A stretch of DNA of 48,941 nucleotides from Mycolicibacterium wolinskyi (GCF_002101965.1 NZ_LQQA01000016.1:1-48941), one strand, 5' to 3'; shown: positions 26,590 through 36,969, numbered from the stretch's first letter. Notes: generated by a model from the letters alone, not told the origin. Translations and numbers: made by a program.

Positions 26590-27626
26590 GGTGCGTTCCG
26601 TCGCGGACGGTGCCGACGAGGTCCTCGACCAGGTCTTCGAGCGCGACCATCGCGGTCACCGCGCCGTCGGGCGAGGTGGCCAGGGCCAGGTGGCTGTTGC
26701 TGCGGCGCAATCGCGACAGGGCGTCGGGCAGCGGCAGGGTGGCCGGCAACTGCGGGAGTGGGCGCACCATCGCGCGGTCGACCACGGCGTCGGGTTCATT
26801 GACCTGCGGCAGCACATCCTTGATGTGCAGATAGCCGATGAACACCCCGAACATGTCGACCACTGGGAATCGCGAGTAACCCGTCTCGGTGAGGGCCCGC
26901 TCGACGGCGCCGACCGTCGGTCCGGTGTCCTGCGCGGCAACCTGGACCGCGTGGATCTCGTCCAGCGGCATGGCGACGTCCGCCACGGTGCGCGTGCGGG
27001 TCTGCAGGGCACGGGTCAGCCGGTGGTGTTCCTCGGGGTCGAGCAAGCCCTCCGAAACCGATTCGGCGATCATCTCCGACAGCTCGACGGTGGACACGGC
27101 CGATTCGAGTTCGTCGCGCGGCTCGACCCGGAACGCCCGCAGCGTCGTGTTGGCGCACCAGTTGTAGAACGCGATGAACGGCCGCGCCGCCCGGATGTAG
27201 AGCAGATAGGCCGGGATGAGCAGCATCGCCGCGGACTCCGGCCCGGCGATCGCGATGTTCTTCGGGACCATCTCGCCGAGCAGGACGTGCAGGATCACGA
27301 CGATGGCGAGCGCGACGAAGAACGACACCGTGTGCAGCACCGCGTCGGACACGCCGAGCAGACCGAACGGCTTCTCCAGCAGATGCGCGACAGCGGGCTC
27401 GCCGACGCGGCCGAGCAGGATCGAGCAGATCGTGATGCCCAGCTGGGCGCCGGCCAGCATCAGCGACAGATTCTCGCCGGCCCGGATCACCGTGACGGCG
27501 CTTCGCTTGCCCTGCTCGGCCAGCGCCTGCAGCCGGTCCCGGCGGGCCGAGATCAGCGCGAACTCCGAGGCCACGAAGAACGCGTTGGCCGCCAGCAGCA
27601 GCACGGTCAGCAGCACGCCGAAGATG

Positions 27627-27634
<8 letters not shown>
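26582..27634 (-). CDS. CNNM/CBS transporter-like membrane protein (Rv1841c-like)
   Basis: 350 residues from GTG 27634. A GTG three codons earlier would sit directly on the GGAGG, whereas 27634 has the optimal spacing and overlaps the upstream stop by 8 bp. A DUF21/CNNM membrane domain with four helices covers about 1-180, with GAQLGITICSILLGRVGEP and HVLLGEMVPKN as family signatures. A CBS pair (about 200-345) follows, without the C-terminal CorC_HlyC domain. CNNM proteins export or sense Mg2+ and related divalent ions, and CBS domains bind adenine nucleotides. It forms a pair with the upstream CNNM protein and may work as a heteromer. Confidence 0.88.
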
Positions 27635-29002
<1,368 letters not shown>

Positions 29003-29006
<4 letters not shown>

Positions 29007-29173
29007 CGGGATCTCACCCGCAGGGCGCCGGGCACGAGGCCCGGCCAACTAGGAGAGGGGTCGTCAGCTTCGGCGTTCAGGACTGATTGCTGCTCCGCCC
29101 GGAAGGCCGGTTCAGAACCGGAGGCCTCAGTCGGTGCCTGCGGCACGTGAGCCCTTTCTTTCGCGCCGGCCAT
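29003..29173 (-). CDS. Possible 56-residue upstream ORF overlapping the CNNM start
   Basis: ATG 29173 opens a 56-residue frame whose TGA overlaps the CNNM ATG (ATGA, 29003-29006). It has no Shine-Dalgarno, begins inside a stem-loop, and has no recognisable domain. It could be a regulatory leader peptide that couples translation to the CNNM gene, or chance in a structured RNA. I consider the RNA-structure explanation at least as likely. Confidence 0.2.
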
Positions 29174-29213
29174 CGGACGTGGCCGGCCATGGATGCAGTG
29201 AAGCTCAATACTA
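29007..29213 (-). promoter_or_regulatory. Promoter and long structured leader of the CNNM operon
   Basis: On the minus strand TAGTAT (29213-29208) is a good -10, placing the start near 29201 and giving a leader of about 195 nt before ATG 29006. The leader holds a perfect 8-bp stem with a 7-nt loop (GCCGGCCA 29165-29172 with 29180-29187), a GTGCC-GCA-GGCAC hairpin, the 15-nt palindrome CCGGTTCAGAACCGG (29107-29121), and a longer-range GACTGA/TCAGTC pairing enclosing it. It has no clear M-box or yybP-ykoY features. Structured leaders before Mg2+/Mn2+ transport genes are often riboswitches, hence a candidate new one. Confidence 0.5.
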
Positions 29214-29354
29214 ACGCGTACGTAGCCGGTCGCCGCGGCCAACCACCACGTCGTGCCTGCAAAATGGCGCCTTGTCCTGCGGTTTACGCAGCCTAACCAA
29301 AGTTGCGCGGGTAGGGTCATCCCATCCCGTCAGGCAGCCGAAGGCAGGTCCTCC
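29214..29354 (+). promoter_or_regulatory. Upstream region of the iron importer operon
   Basis: 140 bp between the divergent CNNM promoter and the binding-protein ATG. TAGGGT at 29312-29317 may be a -10. The stretch 29283-29301 matches the IdeR box at 12/19 positions, with the right half (CCTAACCAA) good and the left half poor, so iron control is possible but unproven. Confidence 0.35.
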
Positions 29355-30398
29355 ATGACGTCTTTCCTGGCTCGATCCAAGCATGTTGTCCGCCTGGCCG
29401 GTGTGCTCGGCGCCGTTGCCGCGATGGTCACGCTGAGCGCGTGCGGGTCGCAGCCGGCGGAATCGGCCGACAAGATCGTGGTGTATTCGGGCCGCAGTGA
29501 GGAACTCGTCGCACCGCTGATCGAACAGTTCACGACCGACACCGGCATCGAGGTGGAAACCCGGTACGCCGGCTCGGGCGAACTGGCCGCGCAGCTGATC
29601 ACCGAGGGCGACAAATCACCGGCAGACGTCTTCCTGTCGCAAGACGCCGGCGCGCTCGGCGCGGTCACCCAGGCGGGGCTGTTCGCACCGATCGAGGAGG
29701 AGACGCTCAAGGCCGTGCCCGCCAAGTTCTCGGCTGCCGACGGCACCTGGGTCGGGGTCTCCGGCCGCGCTCGCGTCGTGGTGTACAACCCGACGCTTGC
29801 ACCCAACGCCCCGGACACCATCGACGGGCTGCTGGCGCCGGAATGGAAGGGCAAGATCGGGTTCGCGCCCAGCAATGCGTCGTGGCAGTCGTTCGTCACC
29901 GGCCTGCGGGTGCTTCGCGGTGACGACGGGGCCCGGCAATGGTTGCAGGCCTTCAAGGCTCAGGAGCCCAGGGCCTACGAGAACAATGTCGCGGTGCGCG
30001 ACGCGGTCGACTCCGGCCAGTTGCCGCTCGGTCTCGCCAATCACTACTACCTGTATGAGCTGATCGACGCCAAAGGTGCGCAGGCGGTGACCGCGCGCAA
30101 CAAGTTCATGGCCCCGGGCGACCCGGGCGGGCTGATCAACGTGGCCGGGGTCGGCGTGCTCAAATCCGCACCGAATCCTCAAGGCGCACAAGAGTTCGCA
30201 TCGTATCTGGTCGGCAAGTCGGCGCAGGAGTACTTCGCGGGCGAGACGATGGAGTACCCGTTGATCGCGGGGGTGGCGCCGTCGGGAGAGATGCCGCCAC
30301 TGAGCGACCTGCAGCCGCCGCCCGTCGACCTGTCGGCGCTGTCGGACCTGGAAGCGACGCAGGAACTGCTGGTGGAAACCGGCCTGCTGACCAACTGA
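29355..30398 (+). CDS. fbpA: Iron(III) ABC transporter substrate-binding lipoprotein (FbpA-like)
   Basis: 347 residues from ATG 29355. The lipobox LSAC puts lipid anchor Cys30 after a 29-residue signal peptide. The mature protein is a bacterial solute-binding protein of the Fe3+ transferrin-like class, with the hallmark double tyrosine NHYYLYE (Tyr231/Tyr232) for iron coordination and VVYSGRSEELVAPLIEQF at the N-terminus. It delivers ferric ion to the permease encoded next. The fbpABC order and short gaps show one operon. It has no counterpart between Rv1842c and Rv1843c in M. tuberculosis as I recall, so it is an insertion in this lineage or a loss in the other. Confidence 0.88.
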   Translation: MTSFLARSKHVVRLAGVLGAVAAMVTLSACGSQPAESADKIVVYSGRSEELVAPLIEQFTTDTGIEVETRYAGSGELAAQLITEGDKSPADVFLSQDAGALGAVTQAGLFAPIEEETLKAVPAKFSAADGTWVGVSGRARVVVYNPTLAPNAPDTIDGLLAPEWKGKIGFAPSNASWQSFVTGLRVLRGDDGARQWLQAFKAQEPRAYENNVAVRDAVDSGQLPLGLANHYYLYELIDAKGAQAVTARNKFMAPGDPGGLINVAGVGVLKSAPNPQGAQEFASYLVGKSAQEYFAGETMEYPLIAGVAPSGEMPPLSDLQPPPVDLSALSDLEATQELLVETGLLTN

Positions 30399-30402
30399 CT
30401 CG

Positions 30403-31938
30403 ATGAGCGGACGTGGCCGACGTGCTCCGGTGCCGTTGGTGGGTGCCGCGGCGCTGGTCGTACTCGCGACCTTGGTGCCGTTGGTCTATCTCGGTGAACG
30501 TGCCGTGGAGCGGGGGTGGGGCTTCGTCGTCGACGAACTGTGGCAGGAACGCACCGCGGCGCTGGTCGGGCGGTCGCTGACCCTGGTCGTCGTGGTCACG
30601 GCGATCTGCGTGGTGCTCGGGGTGGGGCTTGCGGTATTGGTGTCGCGGACCGATCTGCGAGGCAGGCGCGGCCTTGCCGTCGCGCTGACGCTCCCGCTGG
30701 CCATGCCCAGTTATCTGCTTGCCTACCTTTGGGTTTCGGTATACCCGGCGGTCGAGGGTTTCTGGGGCGCCTGCCTGGTTCTGGTGTTGGTGAGCTATCC
30801 GCTCGTCTTCCTCACCACCGTCGCGGCGCTGTCGCGGGTGGACCCGGCATTGGAGGAGGTGGCCCGCTCACTCGGCCACGGCGGTCTCTCGGTGCTGTTC
30901 CGGGTGACGCTGCGGCAGGCCAGGGGTGCCATCACGGCGGGTGCCCTGCTGGTGGCGCTCTACGTGCTCAGCGACTTCGGCGCGGTCGCCGCCATGCGCT
31001 ACGAGGCGTTCACCTGGGTGATCTACGGCGCCTACCGGTCGGGATTCAATCCGTCGCGCGCGGCGGTGCTCTCGCTCGTGTTGCTCGTACTGGCGCTGGT
31101 GTTGGTGCTGGCCGAGGCGCGGGCGCGTGGGATCGCCGCCGCCCGCATCGGCGGCGGCACACCGCGGCCCGCACCGCTCAACCGGTTACGGCGGTGGTGG
31201 CCGGTCGCCCTGCTGGTCCCGATGGCGGTGCTGGCCGCCGCGATCGGGGTACCGACGCTCGCGTTGGTGCGTTGGTTGCTGACCGCAGGTGCGCGGTGGG
31301 ACGGCGGGGAATGGGTGGCCGCGCTCGCCGCGACGGTGTGGCTGTCGGTCATCGCGGCCGTGGTGTGCACAGTCGCCGCGCTGCCGCTCGGCGTGCTCGC
31401 GGCGCGCTACCGCGACCGGGCCACCCGGGTCCTGGAGGGCGCGAGCTATGTGGCGCACGGGCTTCCGGCGATCGTCATCGGTATCTCGATGGTGTCGCTC
31501 GGGGTGGTGTTGCTGCGACCTCTCTATCAGCATGCGCCGCTGCTGATCCTGGCGTACGCGGTGCTGCTGGTGCCGTTGGCGGTCGGCTCGGTGCGGGCGG
31601 CCGTCGAGACGACGCCGGTGCGGCTCGAGGAGGTCGCACAGTCGCTCGGGCGCAGCCCGTTACGCGCGTTCGGGGCGGTCACCGCACGCCTTTCGGTGCC
31701 GGGTATCGGGGCAGGCGCGGCACTGATCCTGCTGACCTGCATGAAGGAGCTGCCGGTGACCCTGCTGCTGCACCCGACCGGTGTCGACACGCTCGCGACG
31801 CGGCTGTGGGGCTACAGCTCGGTCAGCGACTACGCCGCCGCCGCACCGTATGCCGCGGCGCTTGTGGTGTTCGCCGCCGTCCCGACCGCCGCACTCGGAT
31901 TCTTCAGCGCGGGCCGCAGCGGGGTCCGCAGTGACTGA
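30403..31938 (+). CDS. fbpB: Iron(III) ABC transporter permease, fused two-domain form (FbpB-like)
   Basis: 511 residues from ATG 30403, four bases after the previous stop. About 12 membrane helices in two halves, each with a binding-protein-dependent transport module: the EAA-like loop with LEEVARSLGHGGLSVLFRVT in the first half and LEEVAQSLGRSPLRAFGAV in the second. A fused double permease is typical of Fe3+ systems (FbpB/SfuB). The stop overlaps the ATPase GTG by 8 bp. It forms the channel for ferric ion across the inner membrane. Confidence 0.9.
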   Translation: MSGRGRRAPVPLVGAAALVVLATLVPLVYLGERAVERGWGFVVDELWQERTAALVGRSLTLVVVVTAICVVLGVGLAVLVSRTDLRGRRGLAVALTLPLAMPSYLLAYLWVSVYPAVEGFWGACLVLVLVSYPLVFLTTVAALSRVDPALEEVARSLGHGGLSVLFRVTLRQARGAITAGALLVALYVLSDFGAVAAMRYEAFTWVIYGAYRSGFNPSRAAVLSLVLLVLALVLVLAEARARGIAAARIGGGTPRPAPLNRLRRWWPVALLVPMAVLAAAIGVPTLALVRWLLTAGARWDGGEWVAALAATVWLSVIAAVVCTVAALPLGVLAARYRDRATRVLEGASYVAHGLPAIVIGISMVSLGVVLLRPLYQHAPLLILAYAVLLVPLAVGSVRAAVETTPVRLEEVAQSLGRSPLRAFGAVTARLSVPGIGAGAALILLTCMKELPVTLLLHPTGVDTLATRLWGYSSVSDYAAAAPYAAALVVFAAVPTAALGFFSAGRSGVRSD

Positions 31939-32983
31939 CGGCGCGGCAGGGGTTGCGGCACTTGGGATTCACAAGTCGTACGGCAGGCGGCGCGTGCTCG
32001 CCGGGGCCGATCTCGAGGTCCCGGCCGGCACGATCACCGCGGTGCTCGGACCGTCGGGCTGCGGCAAGACCACATTGCTGCGCATCCTGGCCGGATTCGA
32101 TGACCCCGACGCGGGAACGGTGCACATCGCGGGCGAGCCGATGATCGGTCGGGGGCCGGTGGTGCCGGCACATCGGCGCCGGGTCGGCCTCATGCCGCAG
32201 GAAGGTGCGCTGTTCCCGCACCTGACGGTCGGCGGCAATGTGGCGTTCGGTCTCGCGGCCCGCAACGGCGTGGCCGCTGAGGTGGCCCACTGGCTCGACG
32301 TCGTCGGTCTGCCCGGGCTGGCCGATGCCCGCCCGCACGAATTGTCCGGCGGCCAGCAACAGCGGGTTGCGCTCGCGCGGGCCCTGGCCGCCCAGCCCCG
32401 CGTCCTGCTGCTCGACGAGCCGTTCGCCGCGCTCGATGCGGGGCTGCGGACCCGGGTCCGCGAGGACATCGCCGAAATCCTGCGTGCCGCAGGCACTACC
32501 GCCGTCCTCGTGACGCACGACCAGACCGAGGCGTTGTCGCTCGCGGATTCGGTGGCCTTGCTGATCGACGGCGCGGTGGCCCAACACGCCGCGCCTGCCG
32601 ACCTGTATGGTCGGCCCGCCAACCTCGCGACCGCCCGATTCGTTGGCGCCACAGTCGAATTGGCGGGGACATGCCGCGCGGGTGTCGCACACACCGCGCT
32701 CGGCGCCCATCCCGTGCGCATCGCGGTAGCCGATGGACCGGTTGTGGTGGTGTTGCGGCCCGAGCAGTTACGGATGCGCGCGCCGGACGGTGACGCCGAT
32801 GCTGTGGCCCGCGTGTGCGCGAGCCGGTTCTACGGTGCGGACACCGTGGTGCACGTCGTGCTGCGCGACGGAACCGCCCTGCGGTTGCGCAGCCCGGGAG
32901 ACGCTCGCGTCGCCACCGACAGTACGGTCACCGTCGAGGTCGTCGGCGACGTGCTGGCCTACCCGTCACCAGCCACTGGGTAA
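31931..32983 (+). CDS. fbpC: Iron(III) ABC transporter ATPase (FbpC-like)
   Basis: 350 residues from GTG 31931, overlapping the permease stop (GTGACTGA). Walker A GPSGCGKT at 40-47, Q-loop near residue 88, signature LSGGQQQRVALARALA from 138, Walker B VLLLDEPFAALD, switch His in VLVTHDQTEALSLAD. A C-terminal TOBE-like regulatory domain (about 260-350) is present. It powers the FbpAB importer. The last 18 bp overlap the convergent guaB1 gene. Confidence 0.92.
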   Translation: MTDGAAGVAALGIHKSYGRRRVLAGADLEVPAGTITAVLGPSGCGKTTLLRILAGFDDPDAGTVHIAGEPMIGRGPVVPAHRRRVGLMPQEGALFPHLTVGGNVAFGLAARNGVAAEVAHWLDVVGLPGLADARPHELSGGQQQRVALARALAAQPRVLLLDEPFAALDAGLRTRVREDIAEILRAAGTTAVLVTHDQTEALSLADSVALLIDGAVAQHAAPADLYGRPANLATARFVGATVELAGTCRAGVAHTALGAHPVRIAVADGPVVVVLRPEQLRMRAPDGDADAVARVCASRFYGADTVVHVVLRDGTALRLRSPGDARVATDSTVTVEVVGDVLAYPSPATG

Positions 32984-34402
32984 CGGATGGCCTTCGGCGA
33001 ATCCGGCCGCCGACTGCACACCGAGCACGACCTTCTCGTGCAGCTCGGCGAGGTTCGATGCGCCGACATAGGTGCATGTGCTGCGCACGCCCGACGTGAT
33101 GTGGTCGAGCAGATCCTCGACGCCGCCGCGGGCCGGGTCGAGACCCATGCGCGAAGACGAAATGCCTTCTTCGAACAGGGCTTTGCGCGCGCGGTCGAAC
33201 GCACTGTCACCGGCCGTGCGGGCTGCGACCGCACGCTTGGACGCCATGCCGTAGCTCTCCTTGTACGGCCGGTCGTCGCGGTCGTGCAACAGATCGCCAG
33301 GAGATTCGTAGGTGCCGGCGAACCACGAGCCGATCATCACGTTGGATGCGCCCGCGGCGAGTGCCAGTGCCACGTCGCGCGGGTGCCGCACGCCGCCGTC
33401 CGCCCACACATGCGCGCCGAGTTGCCTTGCGGCCGCGGCACATTCGACGACGGCGGAGAACTGCGGCCGGCCCACCCCGGTCATCATCCGCGTCGTGCAC
33501 ATCGCGCCGGGGCCGACGCCGACCTTGACGATCGAGGCGCCGGCACTGATGAGGTCGCGCGTGCCCTCGGCCGACACCACGTTGCCCGCCGCCAGCGGCA
33601 GGCCCAGATCCAGTGACGCCACGGCCTTGATGGCGTCGAGCATCTTGAGTTGGTGACCGTGTGCGGTGTCGATGACCAGGAGGTCGACGCCGGCCTCGGC
33701 CAGTGCCCTGGCCTTGGCCGCTACATCGCCGTTGATGCCGACGGCGGCGGCGATGCGCAGCCGTCCGGCGGCGTCGACCGCGGGCGCGTAGATGCCGGTG
33801 CGGATCGCGGCGGTGCGGGTGAGCACCCCGGCCAGGGTGCCGTCGGGCTCGGTCATCACGGCCACGTCGATCGGCGCGTGCTCGAGCAGGTCGAACACCT
33901 CGCGGGGGTCGGTGCCGACCGGCGCGGTGACGAAATCGGACAGCGCCACGTCACGCACGCGCGCGAATCGGTCCACCCCGACACAGCTGGCCTCGGTCAC
34001 GAGCCCGATCGGCCGGCCTTCGAAAACCACGACGGCCGCGCCGTGTGCACGCTTGTGCAACAGCGCGGTGGCGTCCGACACCGAGTCGTCGGGGCCCAAG
34101 GTCACCGGGGTGTCGACCACCAGGTCGCGGCTCTTGACGAATTCGACGGTCTCGCTGACCGCGGTGATCGGCAGATCTTGCGGCAGCACCACGATGCCGC
34201 CGCGCCGCGCGACGGTCTCGGCCATGCGCCGGCCTGCCACGGCCGTCATGTTGGCCACCACCACGGGGATCGTGGTGCCAGAATCGTCGACGGTCGACAG
34301 GTCGACGTCGAAGCGTGACGCCACATCCGACCGGCCCGGGACGACGAAGACGTCGTTGTAGGTCAGGTCGTAGGGCGGTGTGTGCCCGTCAAGAAATCTC
34401 AT
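32966..34402 (-). CDS. guaB1: GMP reductase with CBS domains (GuaB1, IMPDH family)
   Basis: 478 residues from ATG 34402. TIM barrel of the IMP dehydrogenase/GMP reductase family with CBS domains (about 95-205). The catalytic loop GVGPGAMCTTRMMTGVGRPQ has the nucleophile Cys302. The mycobacterial guaB1 product was shown to be a GMP reductase rather than an IMP dehydrogenase, with nucleotide regulation through its CBS pair, so I use that call. It converts GMP to IMP with NADPH in purine salvage. Corresponds to Rv1843c. Upstream lies an imperfect inverted repeat (34426-34483) that probably ends the gnd transcript. Confidence 0.93.
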   Translation of the reverse strand: MRFLDGHTPPYDLTYNDVFVVPGRSDVASRFDVDLSTVDDSGTTIPVVVANMTAVAGRRMAETVARRGGIVVLPQDLPITAVSETVEFVKSRDLVVDTPVTLGPDDSVSDATALLHKRAHGAAVVVFEGRPIGLVTEASCVGVDRFARVRDVALSDFVTAPVGTDPREVFDLLEHAPIDVAVMTEPDGTLAGVLTRTAAIRTGIYAPAVDAAGRLRIAAAVGINGDVAAKARALAEAGVDLLVIDTAHGHQLKMLDAIKAVASLDLGLPLAAGNVVSAEGTRDLISAGASIVKVGVGPGAMCTTRMMTGVGRPQFSAVVECAAAARQLGAHVWADGGVRHPRDVALALAAGASNVMIGSWFAGTYESPGDLLHDRDDRPYKESYGMASKRAVAARTAGDSAFDRARKALFEEGISSSRMGLDPARGGVEDLLDHITSGVRSTCTYVGASNLAELHEKVVLGVQSAAGFAEGHPLPSGW

Positions 34403-34425
34403 CGTTGCCGAGTCTAGTTGGACGC

Positions 34426-34483
34426 CGAGCAGACACAGAGTCGCACGAACCAGGCCCTGGTAGCGCGATTCCGTGTCTGCTCG
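34426..34483. terminator. Long inverted repeat after gnd1 (CGAGCAGACAC family)
   Basis: Arms of 19 bp (34426-34444 and 34465-34483, two mismatches; the first 11 bp CGAGCAGACAC match perfectly) separated by 20 bp, in the 90-bp gap between gnd1 and guaB1. The word CGAGCAGACNCANANTCGC is familiar to me from mycobacterial intergenic regions, where it forms transcript-end hairpins. Orientation and position suit termination of gnd1. Confidence 0.6.
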
Positions 34484-34492
34484 CGGCGAGAA

Positions 34493-35947
34493 TCAGGCGG
34501 GGACTTCGCTGCGGTCGCCGCTCCACAGGGTGTGGAACTTCTGGCCGGGTTCGGCGTCGATGCGGCCGTAGGTGTGTGCGCCGAAGAAGTCACGCAGGCC
34601 CTGGGTCAATGCCGCAGGCAGCCGCTCGGTGCGCAGTGCGTCGTAGTAGGACAGCGCCGAGGAGAATCCGGGGATCGGGATGCCCAGCTGCGTGGCGGTG
34701 ACCACGACGCGCCGCCAGCTGTCGATCGCCGACTCGACGGCGCTGCGGAAGTACGGGGCGGCGATCAGTGTCGCGAGGTCCGGCTCGACGTCGTAGGCCT
34801 CTTTGATCCGGTTGAGGAACTTGGCCCGGATGATGCATCCGCCGCGCCAGATGGTCGCGAGGTCACCGGGGGTGATGTTCCAGTCGTATTCGGCGCTGCC
34901 GGCCTGGATCTGGTTGAACCCTTGGGCGTAGGCGACGATCTTGGAGGCGTAGAGCGCCTGGCGTACGTCCTCGGTGAACTGGGCCGCGTCGGCGGGTGCG
35001 GCGCCGAGGTCGCCGGAGGCCAGGCCGACGGTGGCCTTGCGCTGGGGTACCGAACCCGACAGGGCTCGGGCGAACACGGCTTCGGCGATGCCGGTGACCG
35101 GCACGCCGAGGTCGAGTGCGGACTTCACCGTCCAGCGTCCGGTGCCTTTTTGTTCGGCCTCGTCGACGATGACGTCGACGAGCGGCTTGCCGGTCTTGGC
35201 GTCGGTCTGGCGCAGCACCTTGGCGGTGATCTCGACGAGGAAGCTGTCGAGGTCGCCTTTGTTCCATTCGTCGAACACGTCGGCGATCTCGCCTGCGCTC
35301 TTGCCGAGGCCGTCGCGCAGCAGTTGGTAGGCCTCGCCGATCAATTGCATGTCGGAGTATTCGATGCCGTTGTGCACCATCTTGACGAAGTGCCCGGCGC
35401 CGTCGGGGCCGATGTGGGTGCAGCAGGGCACCCCGTCGACGTGGGCCGAGATCTCCTCGAGCAGCGGGCCGAGGCTCTTGTAGGACTCGGCGGGGCCACC
35501 GGGCATGATCGAGGGCCCGTTGAGGGCACCTTCCTCGCCGCCGGAGATGCCTGCGCCGACGAAGTGCAGCCCACGCTCACGCATGGCGGCTTCGCGCCGG
35601 ATGGTGTCGGTGTAGAGGGCGTTGCCGCCGTCGATGATGATGTCGCCTTCTTCCATGGCGTCGGCGAGCTCGTTGATGACGGCGTCGGTGGCCTCGCCGG
35701 CCTTGACCATGATCAGGACCCGGCGCGGCTTTTCGAGTGCGTCGAGGAATTCGGCGATGGTCTCGCTGCGCACGAACTTTCCTTCTGACCCGTGATCGGC
35801 CAGCAGCGCATCGGTCTTGGCCACTGACCGGTTGTGCAGAGCGACGGTGTAGCCGTGGCGGGCGAAGTTACGCGCGATGTTCGAACCCATCACCGCCAGG
35901 CCGGTGACGCCGATCTGCGCCGTGCCGGAAGTGCTCGTGTTGGTCAT
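34493..35947 (-). CDS. gnd1: 6-phosphogluconate dehydrogenase, decarboxylating
   Basis: 484 residues from ATG 35947, with AAAGG upstream. N-terminal Rossmann domain with the NADP-binding motif GLAVMGSNIARNFARHG, then the all-helical domain with the signatures ISGGEEGALNGPSIMPGG and MVHNGIEYSDMQLIGEAYQL; the catalytic Lys is in HFVKMVHNGIEY. It oxidises 6-phosphogluconate to ribulose 5-phosphate and CO2, giving NADPH (pentose phosphate pathway). Corresponds to Rv1844c, the dimeric long form. Just upstream is the blaR1/blaI regulator pair. Confidence 0.96.
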   Translation of the reverse strand: MTNTSTSGTAQIGVTGLAVMGSNIARNFARHGYTVALHNRSVAKTDALLADHGSEGKFVRSETIAEFLDALEKPRRVLIMVKAGEATDAVINELADAMEEGDIIIDGGNALYTDTIRREAAMRERGLHFVGAGISGGEEGALNGPSIMPGGPAESYKSLGPLLEEISAHVDGVPCCTHIGPDGAGHFVKMVHNGIEYSDMQLIGEAYQLLRDGLGKSAGEIADVFDEWNKGDLDSFLVEITAKVLRQTDAKTGKPLVDVIVDEAEQKGTGRWTVKSALDLGVPVTGIAEAVFARALSGSVPQRKATVGLASGDLGAAPADAAQFTEDVRQALYASKIVAYAQGFNQIQAGSAEYDWNITPGDLATIWRGGCIIRAKFLNRIKEAYDVEPDLATLIAAPYFRSAVESAIDSWRRVVVTATQLGIPIPGFSSALSYYDALRTERLPAALTQGLRDFFGAHTYGRIDAEPGQKFHTLWSGDRSEVPA

Positions 35948-35998
35948 GCAGGAGCCTTTCGTTGTTTTGTTGTAGATGAACGCCCGACCGGTATGGCC

Positions 35999-36955
35999 TT
36001 ATCCCAGACCGGCGAACAGGCGGTGCAACTCGGTGAGCCAGGGCACGGCGACCGCGACAGTGGGGACGACGAGTACGGCTACCGCTGCCAGATAGGCGAT
36101 CGCGGACAGGACCAGACTGTTCGGCTTGCCGCCGAGGCGTCGCACGCGGATCACCGTGGTGGGCCCGCCCGCGGCCAGCGCTCCGGACGGTGTGCGACCG
36201 CCCGCGCATGCGACCAGGGCGCGGGCCAGGGGAGTGGGCCCGGCGGTCCTCACGGCGGCGTCGTCGGCGAGGAGCTCGATCAGCAGGCGCACCGCATCGA
36301 GCGCACTGGCGCTGCGGACGAACCGCGGGAAGGCGGCGTGCACGGCGGTGAACATCTCGAGGACGAGGTCGTGGCGGGCGCGCAGATGGGCTCGCTCATG
36401 GGTCAGGATCGCGGTGACCTCGTTGTCGGACAACGTGTTCAGTGTCCCTTCACTGACCACGACCCGGCTGCGCACCCCGGGCAGACAGTAGGCCAGGGGC
36501 TGCGCCACATCCAGGATGCGCAAGCCACTGGCCGAGGTACAGAGGTGAGTCGGCACGGCATCGCGCGACCTGCTCAGCAGGTCGACCATCATGCGGTGAT
36601 GCGCCCGGCGCCTGCGGGTCGCGACGGCCACCTGGATCACCGCGACGCACAGCCGCGCACCGATCAGCAGGGTCAGGGTGAAGACCACGACATAGAGCAG
36701 CCACAGCGGCCAGCCCAGTACCTTGATCTCACTCGTGATGGTCGCGGTGGGCCGCCCGTCCGGCCCGGGGACGAACAGCCGGCTAGCGATCGCGATACCT
36801 GCCGAGAACGCCGAGAGAACGGCCGCAAGGGCGATCGACTGCCACAGCACGATCGCGGCGCGCGGTGCCCGCAGCGGCCATGACGCCCGCGCCAGCATCG
36901 CCGGCACTGGTCCAACCAGGGCCAGCGCGACGAGGGTGAAAGCCAGCGCGGACAC
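35999..36955 (-). CDS. blaR: BlaR1-type M56 membrane metalloprotease (Rv1845c-like)
   Basis: 318 residues from GTG 36955, 14 bp after the blaI stop. N-terminal membrane helices (about 2-25, 33-55, 79-98), then the zinc-protease motif HERAH at residues 186-190 (in LTHERAHLRARHD) with the downstream ELLADDAAV acid, and C-terminal membrane helices (about 280-310). It lacks the penicillin-sensing domain of staphylococcal BlaR1, as in other mycobacteria, so the signal is unknown. It is thought to cleave or inactivate BlaI. The blaI-blaR order and tight spacing mark one operon. Confidence 0.88.
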   Translation of the reverse strand: MSALAFTLVALALVGPVPAMLARASWPLRAPRAAIVLWQSIALAAVLSAFSAGIAIASRLFVPGPDGRPTATITSEIKVLGWPLWLLYVVVFTLTLLIGARLCVAVIQVAVATRRRRAHHRMMVDLLSRSRDAVPTHLCTSASGLRILDVAQPLAYCLPGVRSRVVVSEGTLNTLSDNEVTAILTHERAHLRARHDLVLEMFTAVHAAFPRFVRSASALDAVRLLIELLADDAAVRTAGPTPLARALVACAGGRTPSGALAAGGPTTVIRVRRLGGKPNSLVLSAIAYLAAVAVLVVPTVAVAVPWLTELHRLFAGLG

Positions 36956-36969
36956 GCCGTAAGTCTCTC

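Noticed and set aside
29007..29201. M-box (ykoK) or yybP-ykoY riboswitch
   Set aside because: The conserved words of either class are missing, although the position and stems would fit. It is reported only as an unclassified leader.
29283..29301. IdeR box in front of the iron importer
   Set aside because: Only 12 of 19 positions match and the left half is poor. I kept it as a note in the upstream region and not as a called site.
34426..34483. Ends of an insertion sequence
   Set aside because: Only 20 bp lie between the arms, there is no transposase and no target duplication is apparent.
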